A DNA stretch of 27,738 bases from assembly GCA_002890585.1 (NCBI GenBank), contig MIQB01000022.1, positions 1 through 27,738 of the forward strand, in the 5' to 3' direction. The DNA is from Tannerella sp. oral taxon 808. Lineage in GTDB: Bacteria; Bacteroidota; Bacteroidia; Bacteroidales; Tannerellaceae. The notes beneath the pieces were generated by a model. The model was not told the origin of the DNA, did not search any database, and saw only the letters and a program-made list of their open reading frames with translations. This document shows positions 7,265-15,114 of this stretch, piece after piece; the stretch's first letter is position 1; each line of letters opens with the position of its first letter. A program made the translations under genes and the position numbers.

Positions 7265-8193
7265 AAATATCTACCATCAACATTACGAAACTAAGAGTAC
7301 AGGAAGATTTCGGCTTCCAAGAGTTAGTCAAGAACGAGACAGACCAACTGCCACTGACCGAGTCGGCTCCCGGATACACCGCAGGACTGAAAGCCGTCGT
7401 CGAAGATCATGGAAAGGCATTCGGAGAGTTCGACACATCGCTCAAGGCCGCTCTGAGCGTGCCGTCAGCCGCCGAGGTGTCCGACTTGGATCGTCAGCGC
7501 GACAATGCCTGCACAAAATTCTTCACCTTCGTGCGTGGCGTCTCCGGGCATCCAGACATAAACATCGCCGTGATAGGTGCCGATGCCGTAGCCATCTTCA
7601 AAAAGTACGGCGGCGGAAGCATCGTCGATCAGCCACAGAACCAAGAGTCTGGCACCCTGCGTAACCTGATTCAGGACTTCCGCGCGCTGGACACAAGCAA
7701 GCTCACCCAGACCGGCATCAAGGCCTTCGTCGACGATCTGGAAGAGAAACAAACAGCCTACTTAGCCGCCGTGAAGAAGCGCGCCCGTGAAGAACGAGCG
7801 AAGATAATCGGCGTCATCAGGCAGAAGCGCCAAGCCTGCGACGCAGCCTACCTCAAGCTCGTGGAGACAGTCAACGCCTTAGTCGTAGTCAGTGGCGACA
7901 CGCCCTATAAGGACTTTGTCGAGAGCGTAAACTCGCACATCAACCATCAGAAGACCACTCTGGCTAACCGGCAGACCATCGCCGACAAGAAGCCGAAGGA
8001 TCCGAAAAACCCCAAGGACCCCAAGCAGCCCAAGGACCCGAAAAACCCGAAGGATCCGAAGCAGCCAGAGAAGCCCGGCGGTGGCGACGACATCCATGTG
8101 CCCGAGGAACCGCCCAAGAAGCCCGATACGGGCGGTGGCGACGACATCCACCAGCCCGAAGAGCCGCCTAAGAAGCCAGAGGGCGGCGCCTGA
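7261..8193 (+). CDS. DUF6261 family protein with Pro/Lys repeat tail
   Basis: A 310-residue protein with no signal peptide. The N-terminal 240 residues are mainly helical (MKISTINITKLRVQEDFGFQ; later alternating Lys/Arg/Glu helices) and resemble the DUF6261 family, which is common in Bacteroidales and has no known function. The tail (from about 243) is low complexity: PKDPKNPKDPKQP-type repeats, then two copies of GGGDDIH.PEEPPKKP. The tail should be disordered and strongly charged, perhaps a linker or binding surface. It stands alone between the repeat-rich intergenic region and its own terminator at 8279-8330. I see no convincing TAnnTTTG promoter. Confidence 0.8.
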   Translation: MKISTINITKLRVQEDFGFQELVKNETDQLPLTESAPGYTAGLKAVVEDHGKAFGEFDTSLKAALSVPSAAEVSDLDRQRDNACTKFFTFVRGVSGHPDINIAVIGADAVAIFKKYGGGSIVDQPQNQESGTLRNLIQDFRALDTSKLTQTGIKAFVDDLEEKQTAYLAAVKKRAREERAKIIGVIRQKRQACDAAYLKLVETVNALVVVSGDTPYKDFVESVNSHINHQKTTLANRQTIADKKPKDPKNPKDPKQPKDPKNPKDPKQPEKPGGGDDIHVPEEPPKKPDTGGGDDIHQPEEPPKKPEGGA

Positions 8194-8278
8194 TTACGAA
8201 TTGTAATCAGCAACCGTCGCCGCATCCCCCATCGGCGCGCGTGCACACACCTCCCGTCCCAAGGGACGCATCAAATCA

Positions 8279-8330
8279 TACCGGATATACGCTTGAGGAG
8301 CATCCTCAACACGTGTATCCGGTATTTTTT
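8279..8330 (+). terminator. Rho-independent terminator of DUF6261 gene
   Basis: A long, slightly imperfect stem (TACCGGATA...TTGAGGA with TCCTCAA...TATCCGGTA, loop GCA) is followed by ATTTTTT. It lies about 85 bases after the stop codon. Confidence 0.85.
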
Positions 8331-8394
8331 ACTCCCCTCGTCCACACCTTTGGTATAAAACACGTCTCACACTGCCATCCGGAGGCTTTTAGTT

Positions 8395-8402
8395 TACCTT
8401 TG
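8395..8402 (+). promoter_or_regulatory. -7 promoter element of M64 peptidase gene
   Basis: TACCTTTG matches TAnnTTTG and lies 47 bases before the start codon at 8450. A matching -33 TTTG at the usual distance is not seen. Confidence 0.55.
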
Positions 8403-8449
8403 GCCCGAAATATTAATTCAAGTTTAACCCAAGAAATACAAATGCCTGT

Positions 8450-9718
8450 ATGAAAAAAGTCATCTTCACTCTATGTATCCTTTGCGCCGCAGCAACCTCC
8501 GCGCAAGATTTCCACGATTACTTCGAGGACAGAACCCTACGCATCGATTACGACTTCACCGGCGACGTAAACAAGCAAGAGATCTCCGTCATCCGGCTGA
8601 ACGCCATGCCGCGTTGGTACGGCAAGCGACAACACCTCGCCGAAGTGCCCACCGCAGGCAACGGCGACATCACCGTCCGCGCGAAAGACGGCCGCGTGAT
8701 CTACAAAAACTCCTTCTCCACCCTCTTTCAAGAGTGGCTCGCCTATCCCGAGGCCAAACAAGTGAGGAAATCGTTTGAAAACGTCTTCCTCGTGCCCATG
8801 CCAAAAGACACCGTCGATATAACCGTCGAGCTGCGCACCAGCCGTCTCGGCGTTTTGGCCACCTACACCCATCGCGTCGTCCCCACCGACATCTTGATTA
8901 AGCACATCGGCGAGAAAGACGTGACTCCTTATAAGGTACTCATGCAAGCCGCCGACACCAACAAGTGTATGCACATCGCGTACGTGGCTGAGGGCTACCG
9001 CAAGGAGGATATGGCAGACTTTATTGCACACGCCACCGAGGCCATGGAAGCACTCTTTTCACATGAACCATTCAAGTCGACCAAGGCCAAGTTTAACGTC
9101 ATCGCCGTCATGTCCGAGTCGAAGGAGAGCGGCACAAGCGTGCCCTCGAAAGGCGTGTGGAAAAACACCGTGCTCGGTTCCCACTTCGATACCTTCTACA
9201 GCGATCGCTACCTGACCACACTCAACCTGCGCGACATGCACGACCAGCTGGCGGGCACACCTTACGAGCACATTATCGTCCTTGTTAACTCCGAGACGTA
9301 CGGCGGCGGTGGTATTTACAACTCCTACAACCTGACGTCTACGCGCCACAGCGAGTTTAAGCCCGTCGTCGTTCACGAGTTTGGTCATAGCATCGCCGGG
9401 TTAGGCGACGAATACGCGTTTGAAGGCGAAGAGATCCCGCTTTACCCGCACGACATCGAGCCGTGGGAGCCCAACCTGACGACACTCGTCAATTTCCACA
9501 ACAAGTGGGAAGACCTGATCAAAAAAGGGACGCCCGTACCGACGCCGGCCACGGAGAAGTATAAAGCGGAAGTGGGCGTCTACGAGGGCGCAGGCTATAA
9601 CCAGAAGGGCGTCTACCGCGGTTTCCAGGATTGCCGAATGCGAACGAATCGATTTCCCGAGTTCTGCCCCATCTGCAAGCGCGCGTTGAAACATTTAATT
9701 GATTTCTACACCGAATAA
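8450..9718 (+). CDS. Secreted M64 family zinc metallopeptidase
   Basis: Predicted secreted zinc peptidase of 422 residues. The signal peptide is MKKVIFTLCILCAAATSAQ. An N-terminal beta-rich domain (about 25-150) resembles the M64 N-domain. The catalytic part holds HEFGHSIAGLGDEY, with zinc ligands His309 and His313, catalytic Glu310 and Asp320 as probable third ligand; the end has FQDCRMR...FCPICKRALKHLI, the conserved Cys region of M64 (IgA-peptidase-like) proteins. The length is normal for Bacteroidales members. A three-codon frame (ATG CCT GTA TGA, 8441-8452) overlaps the start and is probably meaningless. It is followed by a TonB-dependent receptor and PtpA on the same strand, which suggests a role in breaking down proteins for peptide uptake. 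The substrate is not known. Confidence 0.93.
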   Translation: MKKVIFTLCILCAAATSAQDFHDYFEDRTLRIDYDFTGDVNKQEISVIRLNAMPRWYGKRQHLAEVPTAGNGDITVRAKDGRVIYKNSFSTLFQEWLAYPEAKQVRKSFENVFLVPMPKDTVDITVELRTSRLGVLATYTHRVVPTDILIKHIGEKDVTPYKVLMQAADTNKCMHIAYVAEGYRKEDMADFIAHATEAMEALFSHEPFKSTKAKFNVIAVMSESKESGTSVPSKGVWKNTVLGSHFDTFYSDRYLTTLNLRDMHDQLAGTPYEHIIVLVNSETYGGGGIYNSYNLTSTRHSEFKPVVVHEFGHSIAGLGDEYAFEGEEIPLYPHDIEPWEPNLTTLVNFHNKWEDLIKKGTPVPTPATEKYKAEVGVYEGAGYNQKGVYRGFQDCRMRTNRFPEFCPICKRALKHLIDFYTE

Positions 9719-9722
9719 AGTC

Positions 9723-9780
9723 ATTGCCCGGAGTGAACAGCAAAAGCAATCAAGCTGCTGCTCGCTCTGGGCAATTCTTT
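9723..9780 (+). terminator. Probable terminator of M64 peptidase gene
   Basis: ATTGCCC at 9723-9729 pairs with GGGCAAT at 9769-9775, and the inner GGAG/CTC and CAGC/GCTG segments extend the stem imperfectly. The T tract (TCTTT) is weak, so readthrough into the receptor gene is possible. Confidence 0.55.
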
Positions 9781-9861
9781 ACTTGCAGCGCCGCGTAACG
9801 CACACACACATCCCCCATAGGAACACATATCAAATAGTCATTTTATAACACAATCTCAATC

Positions 9862-12132
9862 GTGAAAACCAGTATCATTATTCTATCCGCAGCGCTCGCT
9901 CTGCCCTTTGCGGCACATGCACAGCATGACGTAGTGAGCAAAGACACCGCATCGGTGCCTAATACCAAAGAGGTAAAGAATCGAAACGTATTGCTTAATG
10001 CATCGGCCGAAAACCGTCCGCGACAAATCTCAATCGGACTGCCGGCCGGTGTGTCAGCAACCATCTTCGAGGATGGCCTGCCCGTGACGTACGACGAGTG
10101 GCCCGGCGTGCCCTATTTCTATTGGACAGCCATGGGCATCCACGACCACATCGGGCTCTCGTCCATCAGCGAAAGCGCCATCACAAACGGAACGGTGAAC
10201 TACACCGTGCTCTCCACCACCCGCCGTGGGTCGGAAAAGTTTGAAGGCCGAGCCGCTTACAACACCAACATCTACGGCTTGCAACGTTTCGACATCGCCC
10301 TCTCCGGCCCCATCGGAAAAGGGTGGAGCTACACAGCCGGCATGTTCGTTAATCACGATCCGGGAACGATCAAGTTAGAAGACGCTGACATGGCTGATAA
10401 GATGGAAATCTTCAAAGCCGGCCTCACCAAGACGTGGAACGATGGCAAAGGCGTCGTTAGCCTCCTCTACAAACACGTCAACACCCGCCTCTTTTTCGAC
10501 AACATCGGCCCGTACTACTACGTCGGCGACGGCACCTCGAAGGAGTACCCAGGTTTCAAGCTGGGCCGCGACAACCTGATGCCCAACAACGGCCGCTATC
10601 GCTACTACGACGTGGTGGATGGCGAGTATAAAGACGTGCTCCGCTTAGAGAATAATGCCAACCACAGCAACGATCTCTTGGCCCGCCTCGACTACGAGTT
10701 CGACAACGGCGTCAAGCTCTACGTCTCCAGCAAGGTGCGCCGTGGCAACCTCGATCAGGCACGCCCCGACGAAATGGGAATCGACGATGCCAAGAAAGGC
10801 GATGGCTTCACCTACGCCTACGATGCTAAAGGCCATAAGGTGGGAGAGGAGTACACAGGCAAATATTTGCAGCGTTACCTGAGCCGCGATAAGGGTTTCG
10901 AATCGACATGGATGACGACGGCCGAACTCTCTCGCTCTTCTGCTCGCCACAGCTGGCGCACGGGTATGAACTTCTGGTGGGGGCGTTCGTTCGTCAACTC
11001 CAGCGCCGGAACAATGGTGCAAACCTTAGAGAAGTCGCCCGTATGGCTGCTCCAGAAGGGCAAGTTCATCACTGATTGCAACTGGACGGGAGAGTACATG
11101 GACATGCACGAGGAAAAAGCCGCCCTCTATGCCTCCGACGACTGGCAAGCCACCGATCGGCTTTGGCTTTCTGGCGGTCTTCGCATGGAATACTACGGCA
11201 TCGGCGGATTGACACCGATGGCTTACATGCAATACCGCAAAACGGGCGGCGTCGCAGCTGATTATCCCGAGAACAAGCGCAAAGAGAACTGGAGCATCAA
11301 GGATGGCAAGCTGATCGACATCTCAAAAAAATGGATCAACCCTGCTGCCGCCATCAATGGTCGCTACACCCTGCTCGATGGTTTTGGCCTGACGGCTGAA
11401 TATGTCTTCGCCATGAGGCACCCTTACGCTTACGACTTCGCCGGTGAGGAAATGCCGAACCTCGACCCCGTGAACATCCACTTGGGTCGCGCCGGAATCT
11501 TCTGGAATAACTCCTGGTTGCAGCTTGCTTCGCAGCTTTCGTTTGTCCGCCAGACTAACTACAAGTGGCGTGTACAGTTCAATAACCCGAAGAATGAAAC
11601 GGACTTCACTACTGTATTCGTGAATTATGACGTGCAGACTATCGGCTGGACTACTGACATGGTGGTGCAACCAGCAAAGGGATTCACCTTCCATGCTCTC
11701 TTCACGCTGCAAGATCCGCGGTACAAGAACTACGAGATCAATCCGACGTTCAAAGACGGATCGACAAGCCACGTCAGCTTTAGCGACAAGAAGACAGTCG
11801 GCATTAGCGACATGATCCTTGAGCTGAACCCGAGTTATACGTACGACAAGTTCAACATTTGGCTGAGCGCACGCTACTCAAGCGCCTACTACATCAATAA
11901 GCTGAACACCTTTAAGTTCAATGGCCTCTGGACCACCTTCGCAGGCGTTAGCTATGCGCTGAATAAGAACGTGGACTTCTCCGTCAACTTCGTCAACCTG
12001 CTGAACGTAAGCGGCGCCAGTGGCGGTGTATCTACCTCCGACCTGAAACCGAAGAATATCGAAAACTACTTAGCTGTCGGCGGATATATCCGTCCGTTCA
12101 CCGTATCGTTTGGTGCGAAAGTCAAATTCTAA
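9862..12132 (+). CDS. TonB-dependent receptor (no N-terminal carboxypeptidase-like domain)
   Basis: Outer-membrane receptor of 756 residues starting at GTG with a signal peptide (MKTSIIILSAALALPFAAHA). Unlike the receptor at 2036-4627 it has no carboxypeptidase-like domain. A compact, atypical plug follows (about residues 40-130, with ISIGLPAGVSATIFEDGLPV and SSISESAITNGTVNYTVLS), then a long barrel rich in alternating aromatic residues ending in VSFGAKVKF. I cannot point to a TonB box. It lies between two secreted peptidases, with hairpins in both 140-base gaps, so peptides are a reasonable but unproven ligand. No TAnnTTTG element is clear upstream. Confidence 0.88.
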   Translation: MKTSIIILSAALALPFAAHAQHDVVSKDTASVPNTKEVKNRNVLLNASAENRPRQISIGLPAGVSATIFEDGLPVTYDEWPGVPYFYWTAMGIHDHIGLSSISESAITNGTVNYTVLSTTRRGSEKFEGRAAYNTNIYGLQRFDIALSGPIGKGWSYTAGMFVNHDPGTIKLEDADMADKMEIFKAGLTKTWNDGKGVVSLLYKHVNTRLFFDNIGPYYYVGDGTSKEYPGFKLGRDNLMPNNGRYRYYDVVDGEYKDVLRLENNANHSNDLLARLDYEFDNGVKLYVSSKVRRGNLDQARPDEMGIDDAKKGDGFTYAYDAKGHKVGEEYTGKYLQRYLSRDKGFESTWMTTAELSRSSARHSWRTGMNFWWGRSFVNSSAGTMVQTLEKSPVWLLQKGKFITDCNWTGEYMDMHEEKAALYASDDWQATDRLWLSGGLRMEYYGIGGLTPMAYMQYRKTGGVAADYPENKRKENWSIKDGKLIDISKKWINPAAAINGRYTLLDGFGLTAEYVFAMRHPYAYDFAGEEMPNLDPVNIHLGRAGIFWNNSWLQLASQLSFVRQTNYKWRVQFNNPKNETDFTTVFVNYDVQTIGWTTDMVVQPAKGFTFHALFTLQDPRYKNYEINPTFKDGSTSHVSFSDKKTVGISDMILELNPSYTYDKFNIWLSARYSSAYYINKLNTFKFNGLWTTFAGVSYALNKNVDFSVNFVNLLNVSGASGGVSTSDLKPKNIENYLAVGGYIRPFTVSFGAKVKF

Positions 12133-12198
12133 TGGATCGCCTCGCCTTGTCCTTTATATATAAGGAAGCAGCGGTGGACACGTAACCCCAGAAAAGAA

Positions 12199-12248
12199 AG
12201 CCGGTGCAGGACTGTGAGATCGGCAGACTTGCACCGGCTGATGTTTTT
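12199..12248 (+). terminator. Hairpin terminator or attenuator between receptor gene and ptpA
   Basis: A perfect 10-bp stem, AGCCGGTGCA at 12199-12208 with TGCACCGGCT at 12230-12239, is followed by GATGTTTTT. It ends 27 bases before the ptpA start. Either it terminates the receptor transcript or it acts as an attenuator with partial readthrough into ptpA. Confidence 0.8.
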
Positions 12249-12274
12249 ATCACACAATCAATCACACAATCATC

Positions 12275-14473
12275 ATGAAAATCAAATCGTATTTCACCTT
12301 GGCACTCACCATGACCCTTTTCGCCGCACTTCCCCAGACGGGAGCGGCACAGAAGAAACTCTTCACGCTGGAGGATCTCAACTTCGGCGGAACGAACTAC
12401 CGCAACATGATCCCGCAGAACCGCAACATCGTGTGGTGGGGCGAGGAGGCCGTGCGCACCGACACGGATTTCTGCGCCCTGATCAACAAAACAAACGGAC
12501 GCGAAACGCGCCTCTTCACCCTCGACGACGTCAACTCTTGGATCGGCGCCAAAGACGATAGCCATCGCGTGAAGACCCTCCGCTACGTCACCTTCCCCTA
12601 TGCTAAGCAGTCGCTCGTGCTTGTCAAGAATCAGACGGAGCGCATGCTCGTGGATTGGAAGGCGCGGAAGGTGGTTTGGCGTCAGGCCGCGGACTCTCAG
12701 GAGCACACCGATTGGTCGCCGGCCTCGCGCGCCACGGCGTTTGTCCGCACCGATAACCTTTACGTGATCGACGGCGAGGGCCGGGTGCGCCAGATCACGA
12801 CCGACGGCAGCCGCGAGATCACCTACGGCGTCACCGCCTACCGCGAGATGTTCGGCATCTACAAAGGCACCTTCTGGAATCCCGACGGCACACGCCTCGC
12901 CTTCTACCGCATGGACCAAACGATGGTGCGCGACTATCCCCTCGTCGATGTAGACCCGGATAGCATGGCCGTGCTCGCCCCAGAGAAGTACCCCATGGCC
13001 GGGCAGACCACTCACGAAGTGACCGTCGGCGTCTATGATGTAAAAGCCGACAAGACGATCTATCTGAAGGTCGGCAGCCCTAAAGACCGCTACTTTGTGA
13101 ACATCGGCTGGAGCCCCGACGGCAAAACCATTTACCTCAAGGAGTTCAACCGCAGGCAGAACGAGATGAGCCTCGACGCTTACGACGCCGTGACGGGCGA
13201 CAAGCGCGCCACGCTCTACACCGAGCAACACGAGAAGTACATCACCTCCTACACCTCCGTCACCTTCCTGCCGTGGGATGCCGACAAGTTCATCCTCCAA
13301 AGCCAGAAGGACGGCTACAACCACCTCTACCTCTTCAACACCAAGGGCGAGATGCTGCGCCAGCTGACGAGCGGCAACTTCGTCGTCTATGATCTGCTTG
13401 GGTTCGACAAGGCGAGGAAACGCGCCATCATCCTTTCGGCCGAGAGCAGCCCGATACAGAGCAACCTCTACGCCGTAGACATCGCTACCGGCAAGCGCAC
13501 GCTGCTCGACAACGGCCGCGGGGTGCACGCCAACATCATCTCCCCGAGCGGCTTCCACGACCGTGCCCTCTCGCCCGACGGCGGCTGGATCATCGACAAT
13601 TACTCCGAGCCGACCGTGCCGCGCTGCATCGACTTCATCAACCTGAAGACCGACAAGAGCACGCGTTACTTCACCGCCGACAACCCCTGGAAGGGCTACG
13701 CCGAGCCTGAGATCACCTCCGGCACGATCAAGGCAGCCGACGGCCGTACGGACCTCTACTACCGCCTGGTGAAGCCTGCCGACTTCGACCCCGCGAAGAA
13801 GTACCCCACCGTCGTTTACGTCTACGGCGGCCCCATGACGCGCAACGTGGACGCCTACTGGCACTACCGCCTGCGCGGCTGGGAAGCCTACATGGCGCAG
13901 AAGGGCTTCATCGTCTTCGTCCTCGACAACCGGGGCAGCAGCGACCGCGGCCGCGACTTTGAGCAGGTCACCTATCGCCAGCTCGGCATCGAGGAGATGA
14001 AGGATCAGATGAAGGGCGTGGACTTCCTCAAATCCTTGCCTTACGTCGACGCCAACCGCCTCGGAATCCACGGCTGGAGCTTCGGCGGCTACATGACGAT
14101 CAACCTGATGACTACCTACCCGGACGTCTTCAAAGTGGGCGTAGCCGGCGGCCCGGTCATCGACTGGAGGTGGTACGAAGTCCAGTACGGCGAGCTCTAC
14201 ATGGGCTCCCCGCAGGATAATCCTGAGGGCTATCGCGCGGGTAGCCTGCTGCCTAAGGCCAAAAACCTGAAGGGCAAACTGCAAATCATCATCGGCATGA
14301 ACGACCCCGTGGTGCTGCCGCAGAACGCCCTGCGCTTCCTCAAAGAGTGCATCTCCGCCGGCACGCAGCCCGACTTCTTTGTCTATCCCGGCGAGCCGCA
14401 CAACATGCGCGGCCACCAAAGCGTGCACCTGCATGAGCGCATCACGCAGTACTTCATCGATTACCTGAAATAA
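12275..14473 (+). CDS. ptpA: Prolyl tripeptidyl peptidase, S9B (DPP IV-like) serine exopeptidase
   Basis: Exported serine peptidase of 732 residues, predicted to release Xaa-Xaa-Pro tripeptides from peptide N-termini. The signal peptide (MKIKSYFTLALTMTLFAALP...GAAQ) is followed by a beta-propeller (about 30-480; WSPDGKTIYL blades) and an alpha/beta-hydrolase domain (about 480-732). The catalytic triad is Ser602 in GWSFGGYMT, Asp677 in GMNDPVV and His709 in PGEPHNM. From memory, P. gingivalis PtpA is also 732 residues with Ser603, Asp678 and His710. The block REMFGIYKGTFWNPDG, with Glu191 as the likely N-terminus-binding residue, and FYRMDQTMV also match PtpA rather than classic DPP IV. It probably supplies tripeptides together with the upstream M64 peptidase and receptor. 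Confidence 0.92.
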   Translation: MKIKSYFTLALTMTLFAALPQTGAAQKKLFTLEDLNFGGTNYRNMIPQNRNIVWWGEEAVRTDTDFCALINKTNGRETRLFTLDDVNSWIGAKDDSHRVKTLRYVTFPYAKQSLVLVKNQTERMLVDWKARKVVWRQAADSQEHTDWSPASRATAFVRTDNLYVIDGEGRVRQITTDGSREITYGVTAYREMFGIYKGTFWNPDGTRLAFYRMDQTMVRDYPLVDVDPDSMAVLAPEKYPMAGQTTHEVTVGVYDVKADKTIYLKVGSPKDRYFVNIGWSPDGKTIYLKEFNRRQNEMSLDAYDAVTGDKRATLYTEQHEKYITSYTSVTFLPWDADKFILQSQKDGYNHLYLFNTKGEMLRQLTSGNFVVYDLLGFDKARKRAIILSAESSPIQSNLYAVDIATGKRTLLDNGRGVHANIISPSGFHDRALSPDGGWIIDNYSEPTVPRCIDFINLKTDKSTRYFTADNPWKGYAEPEITSGTIKAADGRTDLYYRLVKPADFDPAKKYPTVVYVYGGPMTRNVDAYWHYRLRGWEAYMAQKGFIVFVLDNRGSSDRGRDFEQVTYRQLGIEEMKDQMKGVDFLKSLPYVDANRLGIHGWSFGGYMTINLMTTYPDVFKVGVAGGPVIDWRWYEVQYGELYMGSPQDNPEGYRAGSLLPKAKNLKGKLQIIIGMNDPVVLPQNALRFLKECISAGTQPDFFVYPGEPHNMRGHQSVHLHERITQYFIDYLK

Positions 14474-14496
14474 CGGGTAGAGAGTAGCATTTACGA

Positions 14497-14531
14497 AGGG
14501 GGCGTTCCGCGCGAGCGGGGCGCCTCTTTTT
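14497..14531 (+). terminator. Rho-independent terminator of ptpA
   Basis: A G/C-rich stem with some G-U pairs (AGGGGGCGTTCCGC with GCGGGGCGCCTCT, loop GCGA) ends in a five-T run 24-58 bases after the ptpA stop. Confidence 0.75.
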
Positions 14532-14661
14532 CTTGGGCGCGCGGCCTCAGGATCCCCAAGCCGTGCTCCGGGTACATCCATCATCAATTGCCCGCGGTGC
14601 CCATTTCCGGTTGGCTGTCCAAGACTTGGCGAGGATCATAACTCGAAGGCTTTTGTATTAT

Positions 14662-14800
14662 GATCCCTGGCGGGTCTTGCTTTACTTTTTCCAAAAGTGC
14701 CCGATCCCCGGCGGGTCTTGCTTTACTTTTTTCAAAAGTGCCCGATCCCCGGCGGGTCTTGCTTTACTTTTTTCAAAAGTGCCCGATCCTCGGCGGGTCT
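14662..14800. repeat. 41-bp tandem repeat array C
   Basis: Three full units start at 14662, 14703 and 14744 (exactly 41 bp apart), and a fourth from 14785 breaks off after about 16 bases. Each unit holds an imperfect palindrome GATCCCCGGCGGGTC, then CTTGCTTTAC, then ACTTTTTTCAAAAGT, itself a hairpin. It resembles array B read on the other strand. It lies between the convergent genes ptpA and the PepSY gene. Confidence 0.93.
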
Positions 14801-14833
14801 CGGGGTTGCTTATCGGCCACTAACGACAAAAGG

Positions 14834-15040
14834 AGGATTTAGACGCGTTGCGGAGTGAGAACGCACCGTAATTCAGGATTTAGACGCGTTGCAGAGTGAG
14901 AATACACCGTAATTCAGGATTTAGGCGTGTTGCGGAGTGAAAACGTGCCGTAATTCAGGATTTAGACGCGTTGCGGGGTGAAAACGTGCCGTAATTCAGG
15001 ATTTAGGCGCGTTGCGGAGTGAGAACGCACCGTAATTCAG
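14834..15040. repeat. 41-bp tandem repeat array D
   Basis: Five units start at 14834, 14875, 14916, 14957 and 14998, each exactly 41 bp, ending at CAG at 15040. The unit begins AGGATTTAGACGCGTTGCGG and ends CACCGTAATTC. The arms GCGTT and AACGC form a stem; in unit three both arms differ (GGCGTGTT and AACGTGCC) and still pair if G-U is allowed. No similarity to array C, 33 bp away, apart from unit length. Nothing else is visible in 15041-15114. Confidence 0.94.
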
Positions 15041-15114
15041 CCGATAATCACTGCTTCTCACCTAAGCCTTCTGAAACGCGGGAGGGTTCAAAGACATTCA
15101 TGCAGGAGCGCTGG

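Noticed and set aside
8441..8452. Three-codon frame overlapping the M64 start
   Set aside because: Too short to distinguish from chance.
12122..14587. Minus-strand open frame of 821 codons opposite ptpA
   Set aside because: It is the antisense of a well-supported peptidase gene. The product is Val/Ala/His/Gly-rich without domains, and such frames are common opposite G+C-rich genes.
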